NCBI GenBank assembly: GCA_023053545.1 | Contig: JAKZAN010000001.1 | Location: 12,664,024-12,728,023, forward strand | Direction: 5' to 3' | Source: Lepidurus packardi | Taxonomy: Eukaryota; Arthropoda; Branchiopoda; Notostraca; Triopsidae | DNA length: 64,000 nucleotides | In this document: positions 25,101 through 40,100 of the stretch, piece after piece | Layout of the letters: every line of letters begins with the position of its first letter | Position numbering within the stretch: position 1 is the first letter of the stretch | Position numbers and translations under genes: made by a program | Notes under the pieces: model-generated | Told to the model about the DNA's origin: nothing | The model's database searches: none | The model's input: the letters and a program-made list of their open reading frames with translations, nothing else

Positions 25101-28100
25101 AAGGGTGTCAGTGGCTTGGAACAAAAAAAAAAGCAATAATTTAAAAAAAAAAGTTTTCCGTTACTTGTCGAAAGGCAGTGGCGGCAATGATATCCGGTTA
25201 AATCTCTCGAATCGGAGTCGTCATCAGAATTATCATCTTCGCTGGCGGAACTGAGATCACCTGGAGAAGGAGGGAAAAAAAGAGGGGAAAAAACGACAAT
25301 AGGACAAGAAGAACAACGTTAGAATACAATTACACGACAAGCTCCATTACCGACTACACAAAAGCTTTTCTCCCTCTCGACAAGAAAAATGGAGGCAACT
25401 TGTCAGTGAATCAAGGCAGAGACAGTGTTTGCGACACGGGACGGAAAAAGGCGACCAAGGATTTTCATGGCTCGACAGCCTTCAATGGAACAAAGGAGAT
25501 TCGTGGCTAGTCCTTGCTGTCGTGGGCGGAAAAACAGCGAAAAAATGGAGGAAAAAAGACGACGGACAAAGACAGCTTTAAGTTTCCATCAACGTTTTTC
25601 TCCTCGCGCCAAGGAAAATACGGATGGCGCAAAAAAAGAAACAAATAAAAAAAATCCGAGATTTGTTACTTGGCGCGTAGGAAGCAACAAGGGAAGAAGA
25701 GCAGTGATCAATAGAAAAGCTGCTGCTTGCTCACCCGTGTCTACTTCAAGATTAAAACAGATATAATTGTCTCTACGCAAGTTAAAAGCTAAAAGCAACG
25801 TGTCACGCACACGGACAGGACAGCCACAAGTCTCTCAATTACCATCAGGTCAACTTCCAAACTAGCTTCAATACTTCCCATACAAAGTTGCCCCTTTTTT
25901 ATGAAACGTAAAGCTGGACTATCAACTTGCCAGTTCGTCATGCAAAATGGCAAAGAGAATTTTGTATGCAAACGAGTTGAACGCAGCAAAAATAAAAGAA
26001 AAAAAAAAGAAGAGGGGGGTACCTGGATCTTCCTTGGCTGGCCGAGTATTCCGCGTCGCCCGGATCCGTCGAAGTCCACTTTGGCGATGTCTGCGACGAT
26101 GTGGACGATGATTGGCCGCTCCGGGCGTTTTCTTCCACAAGTAATAAAACTCGACCAAATCCGACTATCAACACCCAAAAAGACCCATTAAAAGCCACCA
26201 TCCCCGAACTGTTTCACATGGACATAAAAGCTCATGGACTTGAACGCGGTTTACCATCAACTTTTTTTTTATTTCTCTTTTCATATAAAAAAAATCTCCC
26301 TTTTCAATTTCCCTGTATATTGAAGGAGAACTGTATACTAAAGGAAAGCTGTATATTAAAAGAGAGTTGTTAAAGGGATTTAGCGTGACAATCTCACATT
26401 CATGGCTGCCAAATACCAACGGTTCCACGTCACACAACAGGACAAGACCGGCGAGGCGTGCGAAAGGCGAACAAGCCACGACGACAAGGCCGCATGCTAT
26501 AAATATCCGGTACAAGCTTAACCCCTCATTGCCCCGGAGCTAGCAAACATAACTCTTTTTCCCCAAACATTCCGTTTCTCGTTCGAAAGTGTTCGAAAGC
26601 CCCGAGTTTTCTTTTCCAAAAGACTCCAAGCTTCTGTCTCATCTCTTAAAACTTCAGTTCAACGCCAATTCGGTTAGGTCTCCTGCCCGTCAACATGCTC
26701 TCAGGCGATGAAATGGATGGCTTCTCCAAAAACTCCAAACCCCACAACTATCTTCCTTAAACATTTATTTTTAAACCGCCATCAAAACTTCTTTCCCCTG
26801 CTGCTCTCCTGGCTCGCGCAAACATTTTCTTGTCAATTTCTAAAACTGTCCCTATTAAAACGTGCAGGGGAGTTTTTCCGTCTCTAAGCTCTATGTATTT
26901 TCCGTCACTTAAAATGGATAGCAAACCGTCCAGTGTTCCGGATATTAGATAATGTTTCGATCATTTATCAACGTCTGCCGATCCGATCCATTACTGCAAA
27001 ACGTTTTAAAAAATCCTGATCCGGACCGGAAAGAACCCGATGCGATTATTTTACGGAAAACAATCATAAAAATAAACTTCAAATAAAATAAATAATAAAA
27101 TAAAAATCGAACATAAGCCACTAGATGAACTGAATTGATCGATAAATTCCCCCCCCCCCATTTTTTTACCTTTTGAAAACTTGAAAATTTCAATTTTTTT
27201 AAAAAAAATAAAATTTCGAAAACAATTTTTTTTTTTAAATCCATAACATTATAAGCGTGGAAGGTAATAATACAAAGTGTCGAAGAGTTTCGCTAGGTGG
27301 CTAATGGCGTCGAAGGGGTGGTTTAGATTGCTTTTCCTCCCCTTTTCTCAAAGGTTCATTTCGTTACTCGTCTGAAGAGATTTCGAGTTCTGTTACCCAA
27401 CTTGAAGCTTTTGATCCTGATACTTGGAGTAGAGTAGCTCCCCCAATTGCCATCTCTTTCCTCTGGTTCGTGCTGCAATTTCGCGCTCGCGTTCTTACTT
27501 TTTCCATTCCCCTACCTCCCTCTTCTTTTTTTTCAGGGGCCGGGCACATCCTTACCCTCAACAATGGCCTCTCGACGCTTTTGATTCTCCGAGTCAAAGG
27601 GAAGTTGGCAGACTATTGATCCCTGCGGTGCCACTAGAAGTTGGTCTCTTGTCAAGCCAGTGGCCCAAGGGCTGATCCGACACCCTCAAGGGCCATCAGC
27701 TGACAACCTCAGAACGCAGTCATGTCGCCCTGGTATCCCCCCAAAGCCTTCTCCCTTTCCTTCATCGATCCGCACAATTCAACATTTGCTACCGTTTCTG
27801 TTATCTTTACTTTTCTTCCCTGTTCTCCCCTTCTCTTCCGTCCCCTTTTTTATCTTAAACCTAAAGGGTCGTGCTTGCGCGTGGCAGGAAGCCGCAGGGG
27901 ATGGCACCGCAAAAGCCTGGGGCCCACCCACTTTTCGTGCCGCCTGGGGGCTTGCGGGGGCAATAGTGAGCTGTCAGGAAGTCCGTTTCTGTTCTGCTCT
28001 ATCAAATCCCACTCTCCCGCAACCACCGACGAGCGACCCAACACCCCCTGAAAAAAGAGGGTATCCCTTCAGGAGGTATGAGCATCTAAAGGGTTCTCCT

Positions 28101-31100
28101 TAGGCGGACAAAATCGATCTTTCGTTCCCTTCCTTCGCCCCAACCCCTGCCACAGTACGATTGTCTCTGCTGTGCCTTGCACGAGTCTTCAAAAGATGGC
28201 GCTAGAGGGTGTGCCTGCTCAACAAGCAGCGAATCGTCCGTAACCAACGAGTGACAAGTTGGGTTTGATTCCCCAAACAGCCTCAAGGGAAAGCGGTGAC
28301 TGATCTTCCCAACCCTTTTGGCGCAATGTTTGGATCCCTACATGAACCACCCGTATTCCATATGGCAAAATATCCCGTGATTTTGGCTCACCCAAGTTTG
28401 TGGAATTGTTAATGACGGACGAAACGGATGGAAAAGAAATGTTAAAAATAACGAGGTCTAGAACGAAACTTACCGTTTCTTTATGCGCCAACAAATCCTT
28501 GCGTATCCGAAAAAAGTTTTTCCCGTATTGCCTCAATCCTTTCACGAATCGCTTCTACAAGAATGAAAATAAAAAGACATTAAATTGATGAAAATGTCAG
28601 GCTCTCTTCCGTCTTTTTTTTCTTTTTAACCAACCAAGAACCCAACAAAGTCATCATTGTCGCCTATCAAAGTGCACATCTCCTCGGTAGTCCATATTTT
28701 AATAGAAAAAGAAGCATGTCGATGTACAAAGCAGATTGCTTTGACATACGGTCGTGTCGTGCGCTGGGGAGCATTTTCTGGTCCCTTTTTCTGTTATGTT
28801 GAACAAGGCTCGCTTCCCTCTCTCTTCCTCTTCTCTCTCTCTCTCTTCTTCCCCTTCTGCTACACAGTCCTGGGTCCTGGCCTACTCTACTACTACTGCT
28901 GCTAACACACAGATGCACCCAACATGGATTCCATCGATCACGCCCTTGGCTTGGCTATCTTTTGCTCTTTCTCTTTTCTCGCTAGGGAAGCTGGTGTTTG
29001 CAGTCTAGCCGACGCTAGGACGGTACGCATTTTGCTCACCTTGAAGTGTGTTCAAGTTCCTTTTCTTAAAACAAGCACAATTGGTTTAATTCCCGGGCTG
29101 TAACACCTTCCGACGCCACAAACATAAATGGCCGCTCCACTGTGTTTCTTGGGGGTTTTCGTGTAATTCCTGTTTAATTTGCACACACGCACCAGATCTC
29201 CACAGACGGAAAAACGCGAATAGAAGTATCCCAGTGTAACAATATAAAAAGCTAAGGTATAGCCTGGGCTAAACACAGTCCTATACACTACACGACACGG
29301 GAGTTTCTACGTTGTAAGCTGTCGGTTGGACAAGGAAAGGCAACGCCCGTTGCCCCTTACCGCCGCCGCCACACTGCACCAGCACCAGGCCAGTCCAGCT
29401 CGCCGCGGCTCCATCCAATTCAAAGGGGGCTTCTCTTCTCCTTCTCTCGCTCCTACCCAAAGTCCCCGCGTCCCTGATGTGTTCCATGCGGCTAGCAAGG
29501 CTATATAGCCTACACTGCACATTTACACACATACGGTCGGTTCGGCGGGACCCGCGCCGCGCGAGACCCCGAGACTGTCCCGCTCGGTTTATCGGCTCAA
29601 ACTTGCAAGGGGAAATGCGAACAGATGCTTCAGGCTCCATAACTTGTTCTCTGTGAGTTTGTCGTCTATACGTAGAATACCTCCCGTAACACACACGCAT
29701 ATATCTGGAAACTTGCTTGTGTGATACAAAGCAAATGACACCAGAGGGCTCCCTTTTTAAATTCGTTAACGGTGCCGCGCTTCCATCCCGGAACTGCTCC
29801 TTTTCGTGCCCTGCCCACTCTATCCGTATCCTTATACCTCAAGACCTAACGAACCTTAACCGCCTTGCTAATGTCATGGTACGACAGCTGTTGCTGTTTG
29901 GATTCTGGAGAAGGAGGAGACAGAGAGAGAAAGAGAACGAAACAGGCTTGCTCAAAAGACGCAAAAAGGAAAAAAAACGAACGTTGCTCGAGGGCCTCCT
30001 TTTTACCTATGTATATATGTGTATGTATGTCGGTCGACCGGACCGCACCGGGCCGAACCGACCGGATCGGTTCATGGCTATACATCTCATGGTCGCTAAT
30101 GTTTTTCGCTTGCAATGGCTGCGCGCGGTTTCGTTCTCACCTGGCCCCTGCGCACACAGGTGGAGCAAGGCTTTATATACCTCAAGGGGCAGCTTTTATA
30201 CATCGAATCACCCACATACAAAAAAGAGCAAGCGAGACTACCAAGGTAAAGATTACCGGGAACGACAAGACAAGTAACAGAGAGAGCCACAGGCGGACTT
30301 TGCAGACCATGTTTCCGACACCTTGGAACTCGTGTTCCAGGTCGACTCCTCTGGTTCTCTTAGTTATTCTTTTTTTTTCTTCTTCTGTTTTATTCATCCC
30401 CTTGTCGGCCAGCCACCATGACGTCACCGACTTCGAACCACAAAATTAGCATGCAGCATGCCAATGAGCTGGTGAAGTGACGACGATAAAAAAAATAAAT
30501 TAAATTCAAACAATCGCTTTGGTAAACAAAATAAATGTCTTTCTTTTTCCGGGACTTTAAAAGTCAACTAGTTTCGTTTTCATGGTCGGTTTGTTTGCTC
30601 GCCTTGCTGGCTCTAAAAGCTAAGCGAGATCGACATACCTGTGATTTACGACCCTTTACATTCATGCGAATCTATCGCTCGTGACCGTGCCAACTTGGCG
30701 GGTCCTTTTGATAACTACGTATCAATGAAAGCTGTATTGACAAAGGGATTCTAAAGAAGAAAAAAAACACAGCGGGCGACAGTTGCACCGGGTACAAGTT
30801 GACCAATGTAGCCAATGCAAAGTCTATCATTACCGTGAGTTTTCGCGTTTTAGCCAGCTCGAAAAGTTTTACTACCAGAAAATTACAGCGCTGCCTGCAA
30901 TTTCGCTAATGCGCATCAAAACACTTTGGCTCCGGACTTGTTTGTCTCTAGTAGAGACTTTCTTCATACATAAAGAGTGTTCGGCCGGGAAATGAAACCT
31001 AAAAACAATTCTCAATTCCATCTTATGATAGGTGCCAAGCATGCACACAGTAAGATAAACTGCTCACTGTCACGAAACAGACACCTCATAATGCAAAACC

Positions 31101-34100
31101 CTCTCATTGCAGACCACATTCTCATCCCATCTCTTACACAAACTTGAAAAGCGTCGCTTTCTTTTCATATCCTCTAGGCCAAGTCATAAGAAGAGCGAAA
31201 TAAAATGCCCACACTTTATAATAGTACTTGGCATTGGCCAACTTCCAATTAGTCAACCTAATTTCCACAGCCAACGCAATAAACGCAAGACATAAACGCA
31301 ACAATTGGAATAAACCATACAAGTCTCGCAATTTTGTTTTAAATTTAAAGTCCATAAACATGTGTTCTGCTAAGTACAAGTCGACCATAAAAGCTCTGTC
31401 AATTTAGGATGAAAATTCTGTCTTCTTCCAAGTCCTGTGCAAAGTAATATCGCGTACTCCATACCCGGTTCCAAACTAGAAAGCTACCAAACCTACCGAA
31501 CGAAGTTACGACGAAGACGGGTTAACGCCAGGAGTCCCGGTTAGTAGCAGTATTACTGCTACTAACGGGGACTTCTATCTCCTTTACCGTTCCTTACGGC
31601 ATCGTAGTATGCCACGGGTACGACAGGCCGTCGTAACTAAGGGAGCCCCGGCTTGACTTGGTGAGAAACTTCGGTAGCTTGCATAGAATGCAAAGCATAG
31701 CACTGCAGCGTCGGTTTCCACAATAACAATGCACGCTTTTTTAAAAAACAAATTTAGGCAAGGCAAACGTAACATCTGCAAAGCATTTTGGCCTCAGGCG
31801 TCACTTACGTACACATGAGATGAACAAAGGAAGGAATTGCAGAAGCCAGGTGAGTTCTGTACACCTTTTCAACGTAGGTCAGTTCAACACCTGTGTTTCA
31901 CACATGTGAAAACGACACGCTAAGAACTGAGGATCACAAAGCGGTTTTGTGACAGCTCAAAGCGTGGAAGAGCCAATTTCCACAAGGATCGCCATTTGCG
32001 TTCTTGACGTTCCCTTTCTTTTAGTCCTTTTAGCTCTATTCTTTGGCTACCCGACACAGTGGAAGAGGCAAGACAGACCCACCAGGTCAGGTCAACCAAC
32101 CATCAACACAGTCTCGCTTATTCTGCCATAAAACGTCGGCTTTTGGGCCCCAATGGCCTGAATGCGGTCACGGAAGTGTAGCTTATCTTCTTAATTTGCC
32201 CCGAACGTTAATTTCCCTCCCAAGTCAATAGAATAATAAAAAAAAGTAACCCCCAAAAGCCAAAAGGCGACTATGAAAGTGAGATGGCCGTCTCGTTGGC
32301 CTTTTTAGGGGTGTATATAGCATGGGTAAAAAACCCAGCCAAGCGAAGATATACGGCCAGTCTTCAGTCTTGGGTTCTTTTACTACAAAAGAAGGCAAAG
32401 GAAAAATAAAAAAAGGCAGACTAGGAAGAAAATTAAAAGATAATTTGGACGAGCGGGGGGTCGTTACGGCGCATTACGGACGTTGCATGTACAAGCAGGC
32501 GCAACATAACCGAAAAGACTTGTCATAACCATCTGCAAAACAGCCCATGTCAGTTGTCATTGGCAACGGTTATGGACCGTAACGCCCAAGAGCGCACAGA
32601 CCGGGAACCCATTTTACGAGCAAGACATTAACGGGTGCTTTTATAGTCTTGTATATGCGCAGTAATGCGTCCCCTCCAAGCTTTAAAACCTACGCGCGAT
32701 TGCGCACCGCCATATATTACTCCATCTAGCCGCAGTTAACACGTTTCAATACGACTTTGTGTCTATATGTCCTCCCCACCTCCTCTAAAAGCGCACGCAA
32801 CTTTGCTCAGCTCTGTTGAATTTCTCCATAATCTACGATAGCTTCTATTCTCGACGCGGCCAGAGATTATGTCAATTTCAAGGCTTTGCTAATACCCGGA
32901 GGACATTGATCGTGACAAACGTGTCATGAGCCAAGGACTGATAACAATGCTGTCATCATAACTCGGTTGGTCCTAAAAGCATGCATCGCGCCACACACCC
33001 GTCAACGCACACATTATTACTTGCTTGGGAAGGTTTACTATAACCGCCCGAAACTTAAAAAAAAAGAAAGAAAAAAATACTAAAATTTGCAATACCACTA
33101 CATGGAAACTAATTAAACGTCACTTTAAGGCTCCCGTATACCTTAGCTTATTGCTGGGAAACCGTCCAGATGGCACTGATGTTTGTTATTCTTTTTGAGA
33201 AAGCCTTCCACAAGACAGTTTTCTTCTTAAAAAAATACAAAACTCAAATGCTCCTTAGCTTACTGCTGCGAAACCGTCACAGATGGGGCTGATGTCTGTT
33301 ATTGTTTTGCTAAAGCCTTACGTAAGAAAGTTAAAACAAAGACATAAATTGATAATTGCCGGTGACCTTTATATTCTTGTTTTGCTACTGAAAGCTCCAT
33401 CAACTGTTAATGCTCATTAATCTTAACGGAGTTGTTCCTAGACGACTTCACTTAGGGGGATTGACTCAGGTAAAGGGAGTTAATTGACGTTAACCTGTCC
33501 CGTCTGGCGTAGGTATTAAGCTGTTTTCAGTTATGGCGGGTTCCAATGGTTTTACTGGTGCAATACTTTGGCACTCAGTGTGTCAAACACGTATATTTTT
33601 ACACACCGAGTGCCAAAAATATTGCACCAGTGCACCCAGTGGAACGCGCCATTAGTTAGTAGAAACATTCGATTCGACTACTGAACATTCACTATTGCAC
33701 GGTACAAGCAAATCCACGCGATAATGAATGTTCAGTAATCGAACGAAATGTTTCTACTGAGCGCGACTTGTAGCATAACTCCGGCTTGGTCTTTCTACGT
33801 TCTGATGGCTGGGTAGGCTTCCTCTTTGGATGGATATAGTCCTGTCTATACATGCCCTATCATGGACGGTCCTTCTGCCCTTCTAATCCCGTAGAAAAGC
33901 CATCTTCTTTTTTTTTTTCCTTTTTTGTTGTTGCCTTTTCCTCTGCTCTACTATTATTATACACAAGCGACCCCCAGCGAAAACAGGAAAAAGTGGAGAA
34001 GCTATAAAAAGGGAGCTAAATAACCGCTAACGCATCAACGCATCACGGCCGGGGATAATCGCTCTCTTTCTCCCCCCAACCGTTCTTCTATACACGTTAA

Positions 34101-37100
34101 CGAGCCTATCAAGGTGGCATAAAAATCCGGAACCACAAAGCCACCAAGGCTCTTAAAAGGTTTGGCGCCTTTTTTCTCTCTTCTAATGTTACCACCCCAT
34201 AAAAGCCCCTCTTTCCTCTTATACATTCAATACTGTCGTATCGTGGACAATACCTAAAGTAAGCCAAAGAAAGTTGCAGGCCACGCCCTCCTGCAGTTGC
34301 ACCTTTTCATTTCCGTTTCAACGTCCTCCTCCTCTCTTTGCGGTTTTAACTGGTGAAAAAAAGCTTCATCAGGAAGCGTCAAATTACTTTCGTAAATATT
34401 TCCCATGTTTTCCCTTCTTGCCAGGCCATAAAAGTTTCCTTTTTTTCGACCTGTGTTTGAAGCAGAAAAGTTCCTTCGTAGAACGCCTGAAGTATTTCAT
34501 CTTGACAAGTAACATATTTGACTACCCAGCATCAACAGTGGGATTTTCTCGCGCAGCAAAAACTTGGGAAACACGCCACTTGCGACTAATAAATCCCGAT
34601 TCGCTTTCCTGGGTTTCTTGGCTCGAGAAAAAATAATAAAGAAAGACGCCCAACACCGTAAAGAAAATCAAAACAAAATATAGCAAACTTACCGTTTCCT
34701 CTTCGCTCCATTTCTTGTCAATGCCTTTGGGAACCGGGCATTTCACCAATGCTTGCAACGCTTTGCCTGGATCGTAACCAGAGTTGTGCAACTGTAACGA
34801 AAACAAAATACCCATGCCACATTATTAACCTTTTTTCCCACCCCTTGGTAAGCTAAATAAATAAAATTCGATAAAATAAACGCAAGACAATCCAATATTC
34901 ATACACCAAACGTGTACCGGGTCGAGTCGGGCTCGCCTCCTTTACACTTCAAGGATGGATAACTTTATGGATTTATCTATCCATCGACCCCTTTGAGTCT
35001 CAGAAAGCTGTCGGTAAGGCTTTTAGCGTTTCATTACGAGACCAAATGAACGCTGTCTCATTACCAGACGAAATGAACGCTGAAAAAGGCCGGGGTCAGC
35101 CCATCGACCCTTTTATTGTATAATCGCCAACCAACAACAAACAGAAACTAACTAAGAGCCCAGCGATTTAGTGAAAATGAAATAGTACGAATACACACCA
35201 CATCCAGCGCGTTAATCGTCGTGTCGTCTCGCGAGGCAGCGAGACAGCCATCGTCTGGAGATCCTCCATCGCACATGCCAGCAAAAGCAGCCATGGAACG
35301 TGCTGCTCTTAGATACATAAGCAAGTCGCCATCATTAGTACTTTGCGCGTGGGGAGGCGGGGCCCAACGAGGTTCTTCCCAGTCTTCACATCGTTCTTCT
35401 CGCGAATGTACTGGCGCTTGAGATCTCAATTCAGGCAAACGAGCCTGGCAACAGAAAACAATACAAAAACGTGATTAATTCAAATTTTTCCTTTTTTAGT
35501 TTTTGTTTTAATACCTGGTGTGAGGGTCCCACCCTTATTTCTCCCTGTGTGGACGCCAGTCTCCTTGTTTCAGGGTTATAGCCCAAGATGTAGAAGAAGG
35601 AATCTTTCGTCGGATTGTAATCGACAGCTTCGTGTATGTCTGCGTAATGATCAACGCGACATACACCCCTAAAAGTAGAATATAAAAAAAATCAAACAAA
35701 TCAATTTGTCTGTTTGACAAATAGCTAAACAAGGATTTTTTAAGTTTTGTTTTTAGATTTTCCTTTTACTTATTTTTATTTGAAATATTTTTGAAAGTTT
35801 TTTGATTTTTAAAAATTTTAGACTAAATAATCAAACATCTGTTTCCGAACTAACTAAAAAAAAAGTCTTTTGTATTTATTTTTTTCTTTTTGGGTTTGAT
35901 TTCGGTTTTTACCTCAGGAGTGAAACGGGATACGAATCCGTGGCGTCAGATATGAACAACTCCCTGGCCTTAACCACAGGGTCGTGTATAAATGCAGGTT
36001 TTTGCCCAACTATGGTGGAAGGAGAGAAGGAGAATTAAAAACCGACCACACAGCAGTGAATAAAATGCATAATAGCTGTAATCTCAAGTTATCCCAACTT
36101 ACTGTGCTCCGTGTTGCGATCCTGGACCAAAAGCTGATACACCGTTTCAGGAATTTCGCAAGGTCGATAAAACCACTTTATGCTCACCATCAACGTATCT
36201 CGCTTGCTCTGTAAAGGAGAAGATAGACAAATGAGGTATGAGTATTGCATTTTCTTTCTTTCTTTTCTTTCATTTCAATGGGTTTATTTTCCCCCGCTCT
36301 ACTCCCCGTAAAAGTGCAAATTCGCCTCACAGCATGGTAACAATACATTTTACGTCGCCAGGAAAGTATAAACAACAGTCATATTAATCCGAAGGACAGA
36401 CACCTAATAAAAAAAGACGACCACACAAAAGCCAAATCTTCTATCTCGGCATAATCGTTCAGTAACAATTGGAAAACAGCTACGCCATAATCGCGAGGCT
36501 TTATAACACTCGTGTGATTGTAGAAAGTTCTTTTATTCCCCAATTTTAATTCTTTTTATTTTAATTCTTTCTATTTCATACTTTTTATTGCAATATTCCC
36601 AGAAGGGGAATCGCCTTTAGACGAGCATGTTTTTCACCTCCCCAACGCCTTTATGCAAAGAGAAACCGACTGGATTTCTTGAGAGACCATTTTGTTCAAC
36701 TTTATACTTATTGGGTTCGCAGGGGAGTTAAATCCCTCGCTGCTTTATCCTTACAGCGAAAAAAAAGTCATAAACAGGATGCCAAAGTGACTTCCCTTTA
36801 CTACGGCGAACACGAGAACGACACTTGAAAGCCTGTGGCAACTAACCGGCACTTCATTGGCGCTCTTTCACTTCATTAAGTCACCTCAACTGCATGCCAC
36901 CACTGTTTAGAGTCCTATCCATCAATCCAGCTGACATTCCAACTCGAAAAAAAAAATAAAAAATATTATCGACAATCAAAATAAAACGAGAAAGATCCAA
37001 CAAAAGCTCAACAAGCTCCAGGAACTTGGCGAGGGAAGCGAGCCGGAAAGTTATGAGACAGAATCGGGAAGGCAAACGTTACAATTAACTCGCTTTGCCA

Positions 37101-40100
37101 GCCTTCCAATCAATACCCTCATCACTCTTCTCCTATTTGTTTTTTATTTTGTTCTCCATTTGAGACACCGAGAAGCCTGGCGAGCCGCCCATTTTCCTCT
37201 CTCAGCTTCCATTTTCCCCCACTTCTGGCATTTTGACCAGCAAGACAGCGAAGCGAGACTTGTTAAGAAAAGGGACTACAAATATCAGAAAGACGCGCAT
37301 TTACTTCACCACATCGGCGCAAGCAAACATTATGACTGGCAAAGTACAAAACCTGTAAAGGTTTTTCAAGCTTATTTGAGCATAATTTTCCTTTATTTTT
37401 TATGTTCAAGCATATTATTTAAGTACACGGTGGTTCCTCGCATAAGGAACGCAATCCGTTCCAGGACGGCGTTCCTTATGCGGGACTGGATGCACTTTGG
37501 CAATATTTTTGGCACTCAGTGGATGGGCACAGTTTGTAATAGCGTGTTCCTCTGGCTGCACTGGTGCTATATTTTTGGCACTGAGTGCGTAAAACATATC
37601 TTTACACACCCTGTACACACACCGAGTGCTAAAAATATTCCACCAGTGCAGCCAGTGGAATGCGTTATGAGGTGTCATTTTGACACAAAATGTCGCATGT
37701 AAAGAACACAACAACGCGCGTGCGGTTCGTAATGCGTGCCAGCGTTCGTTAAGCGGAACGTTTTCCGGCCAGCACGCGTTCGTAATGCGGAACGTTCGTT
37801 AGGCGAGGCTCCACTGTATAATTACCAGTCGGGGGAAAGTCAACTACAAACTATGGAACAAGAGGTTCGTGCTTGCGCAAGGGCGCTAAAACACAGCACC
37901 ACGCAAATGTGTTTTGATTAAAGGCTAATTGACACGGCTGACCTTTACGGACTGACAGTGACGAAGCACACATTTCCATTTTTATCTTCATAAGGGAATT
38001 TCTTCTATGGCTTTAGCGTTGCTTGTTGGCTGTTAACAAGAAAAGAAGTCGACTAATCTTATTTGCATTGTAAATTTACGTTTTACACACAAGCAAACCT
38101 CCGCCTTTCATAGCTAGCCTTGGGCTCTAGTTTTCCTTCCCTTTCTTGTCGGTTTCCACAGTCTAAGAACGTCTTCTCCCGTCTGCCTTGTCTTGTTCTT
38201 AAGATTCAAAACAAATTTTGAACCCATTGCCAATTATACAACATTTTTTTACCGTTGGGAGATTTCCTCCAGGAATCTTGAACCACACAGCAAAGGTCAA
38301 GCAGATGACAGTCAAACTAAGCACAGGAATAGTCTACCATTTCCAAGTGTTTTATATAAGGTACGGTTAAATTAGAAACTTTGACACGGTGACCGTCACA
38401 AACAAAACAAACTGGAAAACACCTGGCTGGCTAATTTATAGCTCTTGCCACACATGAACGAGTACAATGTACGCAGGACAACGTCCATCAGATAAATGCT
38501 CGACACAGAGAAACACACCAAGCCAGGAAACACACGTCAAATAACGAACGACTTGTGTTCTGTCATTAACGCAAGATCCCCAGCCTCAGCAACAGCCGCC
38601 ATCTTTTCTACGCGAAACTGATGTGTGGGTCTAATCCCCCGTTCCCTGCAGCGGAGCCTTGTGATGGGTGCTAGTCGCGTAGCCGGAGCTGGTGCCACGC
38701 CCCAACGATTGCCATTACTACTCGTTCAAATCATGCTCCCTAGATGTCGGAACATGCATATTTCCAACGACTAAACCGTAAACGGTCCAACAGGCCTACG
38801 CCGACGTAATAAAAATATCGCAAAACTACTACGTCGAAACCCCACCGATCCTGAAAACAAGTATGGATCGTAAAAGGGAAAATATGAACTTCGAAATTCC
38901 AAGATGCGATTCTGACATCCAACTCCATGTTCATGACGAATATAATACTTTACAGTACAAAAGACCGTTTATGTGCAATATACTTCATTGCAAACGATGT
39001 TAATATCTTTGGTTGTATACTTGACCGACATTTTGTATCTTTTACCAAACATAAAATGCCTGGTCCTGTATAAATCGCGCCTTATAAACTGCGTTAGCTA
39101 GCAAAAAATGTACTAGTGTTTATCTTTTGGGCCTAACTGGTAAGAGCAGAGCCCCCACAACTTTAGCCACTATACGCTAAGTACTACGTGCTCAAGTCCT
39201 AAAGGAATTAATTAGTGATGCCTGTCGGAATTTATTCCTTCAACGTTGATTTGTTGACCATTCTGAAACCTTGTATGCACTTTTTCCCTTTACCTTCTTA
39301 ATGATCCCTTTCTCGAAAACGCTTTCATTTCGCCTTTGCCGCTTGTTCTTTCCTTCAACGTTTGTTTCTTCCACTAGTCCTCTGCACTATATATAGTTCT
39401 CTGTAGAACGCTCAAGTATCGGCAGTCAGAAAACGCACGAAGCAAAATATACAACGTGTCGAAGCTCAAATCTCTCTGTTTAAGTAACGGACAAAGCCCT
39501 CTCCCCCCAAAACACAACGCAGGACCTTCAGGCAAGCGCCAACCATTCCCAGCCATCCTCCCCCCTTTACTACCACATATTGTCGAAATATTTGGTGCCG
39601 TGACCAGGATGGCTGAGTCCCTCTCTCACCTGAAACGAGCTCGCGGTTCAGCTCGTGGAGCGGTTACCCGAACGAAGAACTTAGGAGACAATCTCTTAGC
39701 AGAGCCTAGCACCCCAATCGAGATGATCAGTCAACTCACTCGCATCATATCCACGCTTAACGCTAAACGCGAAACAATCAACGATCTTACGGAGAAAATC
39801 AAAGCAACCCTCACCCTCGACTCCGAACTAGACGAAGAATACAAGCAAGATGACGCCTGGCAGTCCGAGTTTGAAGAGACCTACATACGGTTTGAAGCTA
39901 AATTGGCCTTATACAAATCATTACCCCCATCAACTTCAACGCTCTTGCTTCCTCCAAGTACTACCCCTAATAACCCTACTATTTCGCTACCCTCTGCCTC
40001 TTCTGTTTTACCTAGCACCTCAGCAATTCCTCCTAACGGCCTATCCCCTCAATCCCTTCCTGTTCCTTCGGCCTTTTTCCGCAAATCCAAACTCCCAGTA

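Larger units (their letters stand above)
28555..34692 (-). other. RERE intron 7 (6.1 kb)
   Basis: No other gene supported. A GC-richer, CpG-containing stretch at about 29300-29650, with a TATATA-like motif (ctatatag) near 29503, could be an internal promoter or enhancer. A strong hairpin lies at 31533-31573, a duplicated segment at 33142-33340, and two palindromes at 33531-33758. Open frames at 29281-30449 on both strands show no domain. Confidence 0.5.

Noticed and set aside
39374-39556. Minus-strand frame repeated at 45090-45398
   Set aside because: It is the antisense of the duplicated LTR, not a gene.
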